Assembly: GCA_023554445.1 (NCBI GenBank)
Contig: JAMJQQ010000131.1
Location: 1-24,236, forward strand
DNA: 24,236 nucleotides
Source of the DNA: Carthagonibacter metallireducens
Lineage (GTDB): Bacteria; Gemmatimonadota; Gemmatimonadetes; Palauibacterales; Palauibacteraceae
Direction: 5' to 3'
Translations under genes and position numbers: made by a program
The notes under the pieces: model-generated
Seen by the model: only the letters and a program-made list of their open reading frames with translations
Database searches by the model: none
What the model was told of the DNA's origin: nothing
In this document: piece by piece, positions 7,203-13,844 of the stretch
Layout of the letters: each line of letters opens with the position of its first letter
Position numbering within the stretch: position 1 is the first letter of the stretch

Positions 7203-7967
7203 TCAAGTATGCCCGTCGATGGCCTTCTCTACGTCGTCGAGGGCGTCCATCGCCTCCCGGTAGGTCCGGATCTCCTGCTCTACGAGATCCAGCTTGAACA
7301 GCGAGAGATTCCGGAACACCCGAATGTCGAAGTCCGGCGTGGCCGACTCCTCGGTCAGATCGTCGATCCCCACCCAGGGACCTACGATCGGTCCCAGGTC
7401 GAACTCCCGAATCGCGAAGGGGTCGATGTTCAGCTGCTGAACCATGACCATGTCCGCCTGAAGGAGAGCCAGCTTCTCGAACGTCGCATCCATCCTCGCC
7501 AGCGCCTGACGCAGCTCGTCGCTCCGGAGCAGAGCGAGATCTCCGGAGCTCTTGAGATCCATGTACACGTTGAGCTCCGGTGTGAACACGGGGCCGTAGA
7601 GCAGGCCGGCCCCGACCAGTTGTTCGCGGCCCGCGACTTCGGCCGCATCTGTCCAGCGTGCCGTGGTGGTCAGGGCGCTGTGTGCCGACGTGGCTTCCCC
7701 CAGCGCTCGATCGAGACGCGCTCGGGTGGCGGTCACATTCTGCTGCAAGGCAGCGATCCGGCTGGCCTCGACTCTGCGATCGGCCCGCTGGGCCACCCAG
7801 CCATCGGCCCACAGCGCGATCAGCACACCGAGGACGATCACCACCAGCTCGGCAGACAGCCGCACGAGCAGACGCGACTTCCCCTTCTTCATGTCGTTCA
7901 CTGTCGTCGCACGACTCCGTTCTGTGCTGCGAGGCGCGCCCGTGAAAGGACTCGCCTGCGTCGCCAT
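7203..7967 (-). CDS. DUF6090-like membrane-anchored protein (tandem copy 1)
   Basis: A 254-residue protein with one membrane helix (about residues 38-55, ELVVIVLGVLIALWADGW) followed by a long helical domain with RRVEASRIAALQQNV and the conserved segment LKSSGDLALLRSDELRQAL (about 136-154). This matches the DUF6090-type proteins that carry a single helix ending in ALWxDxW and an L(S/K)STGDLRLLRNxELR motif; function is unknown. The ATG overlaps the stop of the upstream paralogue (TGATG), so the two are translationally coupled; an internal ATG at residue 26 has no better ribosome site. The tandem pair looks like a local duplication. Confidence 0.8.
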   Translation of the reverse strand: MATQASPFTGAPRSTERSRATTVNDMKKGKSRLLVRLSAELVVIVLGVLIALWADGWVAQRADRRVEASRIAALQQNVTATRARLDRALGEATSAHSALTTTARWTDAAEVAGREQLVGAGLLYGPVFTPELNVYMDLKSSGDLALLRSDELRQALARMDATFEKLALLQADMVMVQQLNIDPFAIREFDLGPIVGPWVGIDDLTEESATPDFDIRVFRNLSLFKLDLVEQEIRTYREAMDALDDVEKAIDGHT

Positions 7968-8806
7968 CAGCGGATCCTCTCGAGCTCCTCCGCGATGGTC
8001 GTTTCCAGCTCGTCGGCGGAGAGGATCACACCCTCGAGCAGAAGGGCCGAGAGCTGGGCCCAGTACATGCTGTCGCGGAGATATCCCTCGAAATCGGGAC
8101 GGGTCCGCATCCGGCTGAGGATCAGATCGGCGTCGGCACGGGTGGCACCGATTTCCGGTGCATCTCCCTGGACCTCGGTATAGCTGGCGGGCTCGTTACC
8201 GCCCGAGGCGCTCAGGAAGCGCCGCATCAGCGCCGGGTCGAACATGCCCGCCCGGAGTCTCGGCTCGGGCTCCAGAACGAACGCCACCTCGCGGAAGTAG
8301 GTCTCGGTGATCCCCACATCGCCCCAGGCACTCCACTGGTCGATCTGCAGGCCGATCTGGTTGTAGTAGTCAGCGACCTGCCGCTTCAGCCTCTCGTTTC
8401 TCAACAGACGGAGATCCCCGGTCGACTTGAGCTCCTCGATCGTGAACCTGGAGATCGTGGGGGGAAACAGGACGCCGGCGAAGTGCACGTTCATGACCAG
8501 CGAGTCAGGATCGGGGGCCGCGTCCGGGTCGTTCAGCCAGGCATCGACCTGCCGGGTAATCGTGAGTCGATTCCGGGCCTGGTCGCGGCTGAATCGTAGC
8601 GACCTGATGTCGGCCCTGACGTCCTCCTGCAGTCGCTCGAGGTAGCTGACCGCCCGAGCGGATTCCTGGCGGGCCTGCATGGCCTGGTCGGCCCAGAGCG
8701 CGAGCAGGACGCCGAGGGTGACGATGGCGAACTCACCGAGCGCCAGCCTCCAGCTCCCGAGAAAGCGACCCACGAATCCATTCGGCCCGGCGCTATTCCC
8801 CGTCAT
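7967..8806 (-). CDS. DUF6090-like membrane-anchored protein (tandem copy 2)
   Basis: A 279-residue protein, paralogous to the next gene. It has one membrane helix (about residues 24-41, EFAIVTLGVLLALWADQAMQ), a coiled-coil-like stretch (SARAVSYLERLQEDVRADIR), and the family motif IEELKSTGDLRLLRNERLKR at about 124-143. No catalytic residues are evident. GGAG lies 6 nt before the ATG at 8806, so the start is secure. It is the first intact gene of a minus-strand run with copy 1, a SnoaL-like protein and a YLAxQVR protein, and follows the ABM relic by 19 nt. Shared order suggests that the gene products act together at the membrane, but this is inference only. Confidence 0.82.
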   Translation of the reverse strand: MTGNSAGPNGFVGRFLGSWRLALGEFAIVTLGVLLALWADQAMQARQESARAVSYLERLQEDVRADIRSLRFSRDQARNRLTITRQVDAWLNDPDAAPDPDSLVMNVHFAGVLFPPTISRFTIEELKSTGDLRLLRNERLKRQVADYYNQIGLQIDQWSAWGDVGITETYFREVAFVLEPEPRLRAGMFDPALMRRFLSASGGNEPASYTEVQGDAPEIGATRADADLILSRMRTRPDFEGYLRDSMYWAQLSALLLEGVILSADELETTIAEELERIR

Positions 8807-8825
8807 GCAGTTCTCCGGTCGAAGT

Positions 8826-9175
8826 TCAACCCGATCGAACCGGGCCGAAGTCTGCTTCAGAGAACGACGGTTCCCACGCTTCTGTCAAGACGCGGATCGC
8901 CGCGGGCGATCGCCATTCAGACGATCCGCGTTGCACCTCGTAGTGAGCGGCCGTCGCATCCCAGCGCAACAGGACGGCACGGGTGACGTCCGGGACCTGG
9001 CTGCGCTCGTAGTCCTCGCCCTGAAACTGGATGACGTTCTGCAGCGAATCGAAAGTCATGGCGGTCACGAATTCGACATCGCTTCGATACCCGGAATCAC
9101 CGTGCCCGTCAGAACTCTCGATAGCTGTCGGCATTCGCGGGCGGTCCGGCCGTGCCAGATGCGTTTGATTGTCAT
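8826..9175 (-). pseudogene. broken antibiotic-biosynthesis-monooxygenase (ABM) domain gene
   Basis: Pieces of one ABM-type domain lie in order but in different frames. ATG at 9175 opens MTIKRIWHGRTARE, the standard ABM N-terminus. One base further on, the frame reads ANADSYREF and then meets a stop. The first frame resumes with LTGTVIPGIEAM. A third frame gives GYRSDVEFVTAMTFDSL, then GEDYERSQVPDVTRAVLL and AAHYEV, the usual end of the domain. About 20 residues expected between IPGIEA and the DVEFVT strand are missing, and the C-terminus runs on about 30 residues past the normal end. This is decay by at least two small indels and a deletion. A 102-codon open frame (8826-9134) covers only the second half and should not be taken as an intact gene. 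Confidence 0.7.
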
Positions 9176-9184
9176 GGATCTGTA

Positions 9185-9200
9185 TTCAGATGCTTCTGAA
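9185..9200. promoter_or_regulatory. inverted repeat upstream of the ABM relic and minus-strand run
   Basis: TTCAGA (9185-9190) and TCTGAA (9195-9200) are perfect inverted repeats with a 4-nt centre, 9 nt upstream of the ancestral ABM start. It may be an operator for the run that reads towards 5.6 kb. No convincing -35/-10 pair was found beside it. Confidence 0.3.
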
Positions 9201-9350
9201 CTCCGTCAGCCCCAACGGCCGGCGCTTGTCTCGAGTGCATTGCCACCCGATCATCATGACTGGCGGACCTCGTACCTCGCGATCGCCGGGCCCTCAGGTG
9301 GGCACGACCCGTGAAGGTCGAATCGATTGCCTGAAAGGAGTCGAGCTACC

Positions 9351-10232
9351 GTGTTCCTGGTCATGAATCGCTGGATCCCCCCGATGCTGGGCGTCACTCT
9401 GCTCATGTTTGCAGCCGGGACAAGCCCGCAGTTCGAAGGCTCAGGAACGACCGGAGCGACTTCGTCGAACGCGTGGGAGGTCGACTTCTTCGACGATTTC
9501 GACCGCCTCGACCCGCAGAACTGGCAGGACCAGATCCTCTGGGTCAACGACGAGGATCAATGCTACGTCCGCGACGGCCTGCACGGCACGCGGGAGGTCA
9601 GCGACGGAACGCTCAAGCTCCGCGTGGTCGATCTTGGTGAGGCCATCGAGTGCGACAATCTGAACAAGTTCGGCGATCAGCACCCGCCCACACGGTACGT
9701 GGCCGGACGGATCACCTCCAAGAACCGCCGCGAATTCGTAAAGGGGCGTTGGACGGCGCGGCTCCGAGTTCCCGACAGCGGACAGGCCGGGATGTTCCCG
9801 GCCTGGTGGCTGCTCGGCGCGCGAAACAATGAGCCGCCGGTCGAAGAGGAGGACGAAGACGTCTGCTGGCCGATGACCGGATCGGGCGAGATCGACATCT
9901 TCGAGCATCACAGCGACGGTGGCCCCGATCATTACGCGGCCCGGGCGATCAAGAACCTGGGATACTGCGGCGGCGGCGACTGGCAGCAGTTGATGCACGT
10001 CCAGGCGACCACGCTGGCCGACTATCACGAGTACGCTGTCGAATGGGACGGCAGCGATCTGCTCTTCCTGCTCGACGGCGAGGTAGTCTACAGGGGCGAG
10101 GGACAGGGCGATCAGTTCCCCGAGCCGCTGTTCGCGGTGCTCAATTTCGCAAAGATCAACTCGTCCCCGATGACCGTGGACAGTTGGACCATGGAAGTGG
10201 ACTGGGTGAAGCACGAACGGAGGGTGGAGTAG
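9351..10232 (+). CDS. secreted GH16 family beta-glucanase (laminarinase-like)
   Basis: A 293-residue glycoside hydrolase family 16 enzyme, predicted to cleave beta-1,3 or mixed-linkage glucans outside the cytoplasm. Residues 1 to about 27 form a signal peptide. The catalytic motif GEIDIFEHH carries the nucleophile Glu180, Asp182 and acid/base Glu185 in the ExDxxE spacing of the beta-bulge (laminarinase/kappa-carrageenase) lineage. FPAWWLLG precedes it and YAVEWDGSDLLFLLDGEVVY follows, both standard for the jelly-roll. GTG at 9351 is chosen because AAAGGAG (9334-9340) stands 10 nt upstream; the ATG at 9363 would be 22 nt away. An acidic insert (EEEDED) precedes the catalytic strand. No carbohydrate-binding module or transporter lies beside it, so it stands alone. 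Confidence 0.92.
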   Translation: MFLVMNRWIPPMLGVTLLMFAAGTSPQFEGSGTTGATSSNAWEVDFFDDFDRLDPQNWQDQILWVNDEDQCYVRDGLHGTREVSDGTLKLRVVDLGEAIECDNLNKFGDQHPPTRYVAGRITSKNRREFVKGRWTARLRVPDSGQAGMFPAWWLLGARNNEPPVEEEDEDVCWPMTGSGEIDIFEHHSDGGPDHYAARAIKNLGYCGGGDWQQLMHVQATTLADYHEYAVEWDGSDLLFLLDGEVVYRGEGQGDQFPEPLFAVLNFAKINSSPMTVDSWTMEVDWVKHERRVE

Positions 10233-10277
10233 AGCAACCGGCGGGTGCCTGCACGCTGGCTGGCCCGCGCTCCGACG

Positions 10278-11345
10278 TCACTCCCCCCGCCGGTACTTCG
10301 GATGGTGCTTCAGGGTCTTCATGGCGGTCTTCCACTCGCCGACGTGTTCCGCCCGGGCGCGCGGATCCGTCCGCCGGCGTTCGTGGGCCGCCTCGGCCTG
10401 CAGCTTCCGGTAACTGGCGAGTCGCTCTCCGGTCAGCCGACCTTCGTCCACCGCCGACGTCACGGCGCACCCTGGCTCCGAGGAATGCGAGCAGTCCCGG
10501 AATCGGCACTGCGCCGACAGCTCGGCGATCTCCGGGAACGCCTGCTGCAAGCCCTGTTCGAGATCCAGCACCTTCAGTTCCCGCATCCCGGGAGTGTCGA
10601 GAAGCAGGGCACCACCCTCGATCGGATAGAGCTCGCGACCGGTCGTCGTGTGCCGCCCCTTGCGGTCCCCTGCCCTGACCTCGCCGGTCTGCGTGATCGC
10701 CACGCCGGCCAGGAGATTGATGAGTGTCGACTTCCCGGCGCCGGACGGTCCGAGCAGGGCGACCGTCTGCCCCGGCGCCAGGGTGGCCCTCAGCGAGGCC
10801 ACCGCCGCACCGTCTGCCGCGCTCACGACTCGAACCGGCACCCCGAATGCAACGGTTCGGACCGTCTCGGCAGCGTCCTCCGGGTCAGCGGCGAGATCGG
10901 ACTTCGTCAGCACGATCTCCGGAGCGGCTCCGCTCTCCCACGCCACGGCGAGGTAGCGCTCGAGGCTGCGGAGATTCGGCGCCCGGTCGAGTGCCTGGAC
11001 GATCCACAGCCGGTCCACGTTCGAAGCGATCACCTGTTCGGACCGTGCTTCGCCCGCCGAGCCCCGACGCACTTCGGACCGCCGGGGCAGGACCGAGAGG
11101 ACACTCCAGGGATCGGACTCGTGGGGTCCGGGCGCCACCACCACCCAATCTCCCGTCACGGGCACCGGCCCCTCCCGGTTGGCACCGAGGAGTCGTGCCG
11201 ACCGGGCCCCCTCCTCCATCTGGATCGTCCAGCGTTCGCGGTGCTGAGCCGTGACCCGGGCCGGCCGCCTCCCCGAGACCGAGAGCCGCTCGAAGGCTGC
11301 AGCCCAGTCCTCGTCCCAGCCGAACGCGCCGAGTGATTCCGTCAC
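10278..11345 (-). CDS. rsgA: ribosome small subunit-dependent GTPase A
   Basis: A 355-residue circularly permuted GTPase that acts late in 30S subunit maturation. Order seen: OB-fold N-terminal region (about 30-100), G4 motif TKSD at 147-150, G1 P-loop GPSGAGKST at 199-207, G2-type RHTTT at 231-235, G3 DTPG at 250-253, then a zinc knuckle with Cys280, Cys285, His287 and Cys293 in the spacing known from E. coli RsgA. The C-terminal tail is basic (RRTDPRAR, KTLKHHPKYRR), fitting RNA binding. The start is GTG at 11345, only 6 nt after the SDR stop, without a clear Shine-Dalgarno, so it is probably coupled to SDR translation. It converges on the GH16 gene 45 bp away. Confidence 0.97.
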   Translation of the reverse strand: MTESLGAFGWDEDWAAAFERLSVSGRRPARVTAQHRERWTIQMEEGARSARLLGANREGPVPVTGDWVVVAPGPHESDPWSVLSVLPRRSEVRRGSAGEARSEQVIASNVDRLWIVQALDRAPNLRSLERYLAVAWESGAAPEIVLTKSDLAADPEDAAETVRTVAFGVPVRVVSAADGAAVASLRATLAPGQTVALLGPSGAGKSTLINLLAGVAITQTGEVRAGDRKGRHTTTGRELYPIEGGALLLDTPGMRELKVLDLEQGLQQAFPEIAELSAQCRFRDCSHSSEPGCAVTSAVDEGRLTGERLASYRKLQAEAAHERRRTDPRARAEHVGEWKTAMKTLKHHPKYRRGE

Positions 11346-11351
11346 CAGATT

Positions 11352-12122
11352 TCAGATCGTCAGCGTGAATCCGCCATCCGGCGTCAGCGTGGCGCCGGTG
11401 ATGTAGCTGGCCTCGTCCGAACACAGGAATACGATGGCCTGCGCGATCTCTTCCGGGCGGCCAGCACGCTGCAGGTGGACGCTGGGCAGCACCACCGAAT
11501 CATAGACTTCGTCGCCGAGCAGGCCCCGCGCCCGGTGATGCATCGGCGTATCGATGATTCCCGGGCAGACGGCGTTGACCCGGATTCCCTGCGACGCCAG
11601 CTCGGCCGACACACTGGTCGTCAGCCCGATGAGACCATGCTTCGAGGCGACATAGGCCGATCCTGACGGAAATCCGAGAAACGAGTTCACCGATCCGACG
11701 TTGACGATCGCTCCGCCGTTCCCGGCCTCCAGCATCGCAGCCGCTTCGGACTTCATGCAGAGGAAGGCACCCCTGAGGTTGACGCCCAGCACCGCGTCCC
11801 ATTCCTCGACCGTCAGCTCTGTGATCGCCGCGAACTTCCCCTCCGTACCCGCGTTATTGACGGCGTAGTCGAGGCGTCCGAAGGTCTCCATCGCGTGCGC
11901 GACCATCGCCTCCACGTCCCGGGGCGAGGACACATCCGTCGTGATCACGGTCGCTTCCCCTCCGCGGCCTTCGATCTCATCTGCCAGCGAGGCGAGCTCT
12001 TCGCTCCGTCGCGCGGCGAGCACGACCTTCGCTCCTTTGGCCGCGAAGACCTCGGCGGTCGCCCGACCGATCCCGCTGCTCGCTCCCGTGACCAGTGCAA
12101 CCCGTCCGTTCATCTCCGACAT
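11352..12122 (-). CDS. SDR family oxidoreductase
   Basis: A 256-residue classical short-chain dehydrogenase/reductase. Motifs: TGASSGIG at 12-19 for the dinucleotide, a basic ARR at 37-39 suggesting NADP(H), NNAG at 89-92, catalytic Asn115, Ser144, Tyr157 and Lys161 (YVASK), and PG at 187-188. The tail TLTPDGGFTLTI is typical of the family. The substrate cannot be told from sequence; it resembles glucose-1-dehydrogenase/3-oxoacyl-ACP-reductase-like SDRs. AAGGAG lies 7 nt before the ATG. It starts 14 nt after the SnoaL-like gene and ends 6 nt before rsgA, so the three form an operon; a SnoaL/SDR pair is a plausible small-molecule pathway unit. Confidence 0.95.
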   Translation of the reverse strand: MSEMNGRVALVTGASSGIGRATAEVFAAKGAKVVLAARRSEELASLADEIEGRGGEATVITTDVSSPRDVEAMVAHAMETFGRLDYAVNNAGTEGKFAAITELTVEEWDAVLGVNLRGAFLCMKSEAAAMLEAGNGGAIVNVGSVNSFLGFPSGSAYVASKHGLIGLTTSVSAELASQGIRVNAVCPGIIDTPMHHRARGLLGDEVYDSVVLPSVHLQRAGRPEEIAQAIVFLCSDEASYITGATLTPDGGFTLTI

Positions 12123-12136
12123 TCAGCTTCTCCTTA

Positions 12137-12556
12137 TCACCCCCAGCCGAGCTCCCGCATCGCGTAGCCATCGTTCCAGATCTTGGTCATGTGGCGGATC
12201 CGGTCACCGTCGAACTCCATCACGTACACGTAGTCCGTCTCGACCTGCTTGCCGGTCGGCGGGATCGGTCCACCCTCTCCCGAGTGCGTGCCCCTGAATA
12301 CCGCGTAACCGGTCACGTGCCCCCGGTCCTCGTCCACGGCGAAAGACCGCATCTCGTAGCTCGCATCCGGGACCGGACCCTCGATCAGTCCCTTCATCGC
12401 CTCCGTGTACCCCTCGAGTGTCTCGATCCCCGCGAAGGTGTCTGCCTGAGCGGAGAAGGAGGCATCGCCATGACAGAACTGGCGGCAAGCTTCCCAGCCT
12501 TTGCCGGTCTCGCAGGCATCGAAGAACCGGGCTGCGACATCCTTGATTGAACCCAT
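12137..12556 (-). CDS. SnoaL-like polyketide-cyclase-type protein
   Basis: A 139-residue NTF2-fold protein of the SnoaL-like/ester cyclase group. Visible features: helix IKDVAARFFDACETGKGWEA, the segment FAGIETLEGYTEAMKGLIEG, the strand YAVFRGTHSGEGG, and the ending VYVMEFDGDRIRHMTKIWND, which is the usual FxDGKIxxxxxxWD of SnoaL proteins. The substrate is unknown. The start is ATG at 12556 with GAGGA about 5 nt upstream; the longer open frame upstream is arginine- and serine-rich shadow. It is the first gene of an operon with the SDR and rsgA. Two hairpins (12581-12628) lie in its leader. Confidence 0.88.
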   Translation of the reverse strand: MGSIKDVAARFFDACETGKGWEACRQFCHGDASFSAQADTFAGIETLEGYTEAMKGLIEGPVPDASYEMRSFAVDEDRGHVTGYAVFRGTHSGEGGPIPPTGKQVETDYVYVMEFDGDRIRHMTKIWNDGYAMRELGWG

Positions 12557-12580
12557 TTCGTCCTCTTCGTTGAATGAGCG

Positions 12581-12628
12581 GTTGCTCCGTCGAGCAACGC
12601 GAACGATCCCCTGCGGCAATTCCGCAGG
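12581..12628 (-). promoter_or_regulatory. two tandem hairpins in the SnoaL-SDR-rsgA leader
   Basis: GTTGCTC (12581-12587) pairs perfectly with GAGCAAC (12592-12598) around 4 nt; CCTGCGG (12610-12616) pairs perfectly with CCGCAGG (12622-12628) around 5 nt. They lie between the lipocalin-like gene's stop and the SnoaL-like start; the nearer one ends 24 nt before the ATG. There is no T-tract, so they look more like an RNA leader or mRNA processing element than an intrinsic terminator. Confidence 0.35.
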
Positions 12629-12728
12629 CCGCGGGAGCAGACTCGCCGACCACGAACTTCCACGCAACCGCACGTAGTGATCCCGCGAGAGATCCTGGCC
12701 GAGCCTTCGCGTGCTGCCGAGGGCAGAT

Positions 12729-13220
12729 TCAGGGATCGAAGGCCTCAACCCGTCGCAGTCGGCGCAGAAAGCGCCGTCCAGTGGCCGCATTGGCAAAGTC
12801 CAGCACCAGGTCTTGACCCTCGAAGCGGAAGGTCCGCTCGAAGTCTCCGCCAGACCGGTTGGGAGAGAGAGCACCCACGATCTCGTGCACCAGAATCCCG
12901 CGATCGTAATCGACGCCGTATGTTCCGAAATACGCGATGGAGGATCGGGCGCGCGCCGCGAGGTCTTCGATACCCGGTGGAGACGGCTGACGGGACGGGA
13001 GCGGTTCTGGCAGGATTTGCAGGATGAGGTGTCCTTCCGGGGTGTAGACGAAGTAGCCATTCGGATCCTGGCCAAAGGGCTCGCTGCGTTCCCCGTCCGC
13101 ACTCCAATTGACGAGCTCCACGATGTCCCACACTCCGACCACGTTGGGTTCCTGGGCCAACAGGGTCGGGGGTCCGAGCACGGCCAGCCCGCCGATGACA
13201 GCCGATAGCGGATATCGCAT
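12729..13220 (-). CDS. secreted lipocalin-like domain protein
   Basis: A 163-residue protein with an N-terminal signal peptide (MRYPLSAVIGGLAVLGPPTL, cleavage near LLAQ) followed by a lipocalin-like domain of the Lipocalin_5 type. The match is clear: VVGVWDIVELVNW, then FGQDPNGYFVYTPEGHLILQ, the YFGTYGVDYDRGILVHEI strands and RTFRFEGQDLVL. Such domains form a beta-barrel that may bind hydrophobic ligands; no ligand is known. ATG at 13220 is used because CGGAGG sits about 5 nt upstream and the signal peptide begins there; an upstream in-frame ATG at 13280 would overlap the YdhR-like gene. It starts 56 nt after that gene and is probably co-transcribed with it. Confidence 0.85.
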   Translation of the reverse strand: MRYPLSAVIGGLAVLGPPTLLAQEPNVVGVWDIVELVNWSADGERSEPFGQDPNGYFVYTPEGHLILQILPEPLPSRQPSPPGIEDLAARARSSIAYFGTYGVDYDRGILVHEIVGALSPNRSGGDFERTFRFEGQDLVLDFANAATGRRFLRRLRRVEAFDP

Positions 13221-13276
13221 CCGACCTCCGTGCGGGAAGAACAGAGATCCTGCGAGCCCGTGCATCAGCCGCGGCA

Positions 13277-13603
13277 TCAATCGCGGCCCGGCTCGGGGGG
13301 ACGAAGCAGATCGACGATCGGAAAGCGTTCGACGCGGGGCGGTTCCGTGAGCTCGTACGCCTCCGGGATACTCTTGCGCAGATCAGAATCGAGATACCTC
13401 GCAAGCGACTCCTCTGAATCCCACAAATAGATTCCCGCCCACTCACCGGTGGACTCGTCGTAGGAGTAGTACTTCTGGATCAGCCCCGCGACCTGGCGAA
13501 ACTGCGGCAACCGCTCCAGGTAGCGGCGCTCCATTTCCTCGCGTGGCAGTTCTGACTTGAGCCCGCGCACGAGCAACATGATTCTGGGTGCGGAACGTTC
13601 CAT
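13277..13603 (-). CDS. YdhR-like putative monooxygenase
   Basis: A 108-residue single-domain protein of the dimeric alpha/beta barrel superfamily. The core KYYSYDESTGEWAGIYLWDS followed by EESLARYLDSDL corresponds to the GGIYLFxDxxSAxAYL stretch of E. coli YdhR, and the final strand (ERFPIVDLLR) fits too. YdhR is a putative monooxygenase without proven substrate, so activity here is inferred from the family only. AGGAGG lies 4 nt before the ATG. It leads a minus-strand group with the lipocalin-like gene and is divergent from the MFS transporter gene. Confidence 0.8.
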   Translation of the reverse strand: MERSAPRIMLLVRGLKSELPREEMERRYLERLPQFRQVAGLIQKYYSYDESTGEWAGIYLWDSEESLARYLDSDLRKSIPEAYELTEPPRVERFPIVDLLRPPEPGRD

Positions 13604-13728
13604 TCGACCTCCTGCGTCATTGCTCTCATTCGCCCGGCCGCTTCGATGCCGCTCCGAAGGTAGCCATAGCCTCGGCGTCTGCCGATTCGCGTCCGCCCGG
13701 ACCGGGTCTCCACGTGGTCCTGCCCCAT

Positions 13729-13740
13729 CAAGAGCTCTTG
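13729..13740. promoter_or_regulatory. 12-bp perfect palindrome in divergent intergenic region
   Basis: CAAGAGCTCTTG is a perfect palindrome, loosely extended by CCC and GGG on either side, in the 241-bp gap between the divergent YdhR-like and MFS genes. TTGACT at 13756-13761 could be a -35 box for the MFS gene, but no good -10 follows. A shared operator is possible. Confidence 0.3.
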
Positions 13741-13844
13741 GGGTTCTCGTGCTCCTTGACTATCTATTCGAGATCACATGCGAAAACGGATCCAACCACG
13801 CAGGGGCAGACAATGTACCGATCGTTCGGCCGAAGAGAACGTTG

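Noticed and set aside
9234..9350. Possible promoter for the GH16 gene
   Set aside because: No convincing -35/-10 pair at acceptable spacing could be found; only the AAAGGAG ribosome site is clear.
10245..11336. 363-codon open frame on the plus strand
   Set aside because: Antisense to rsgA, whose GTPase and zinc motifs are complete.
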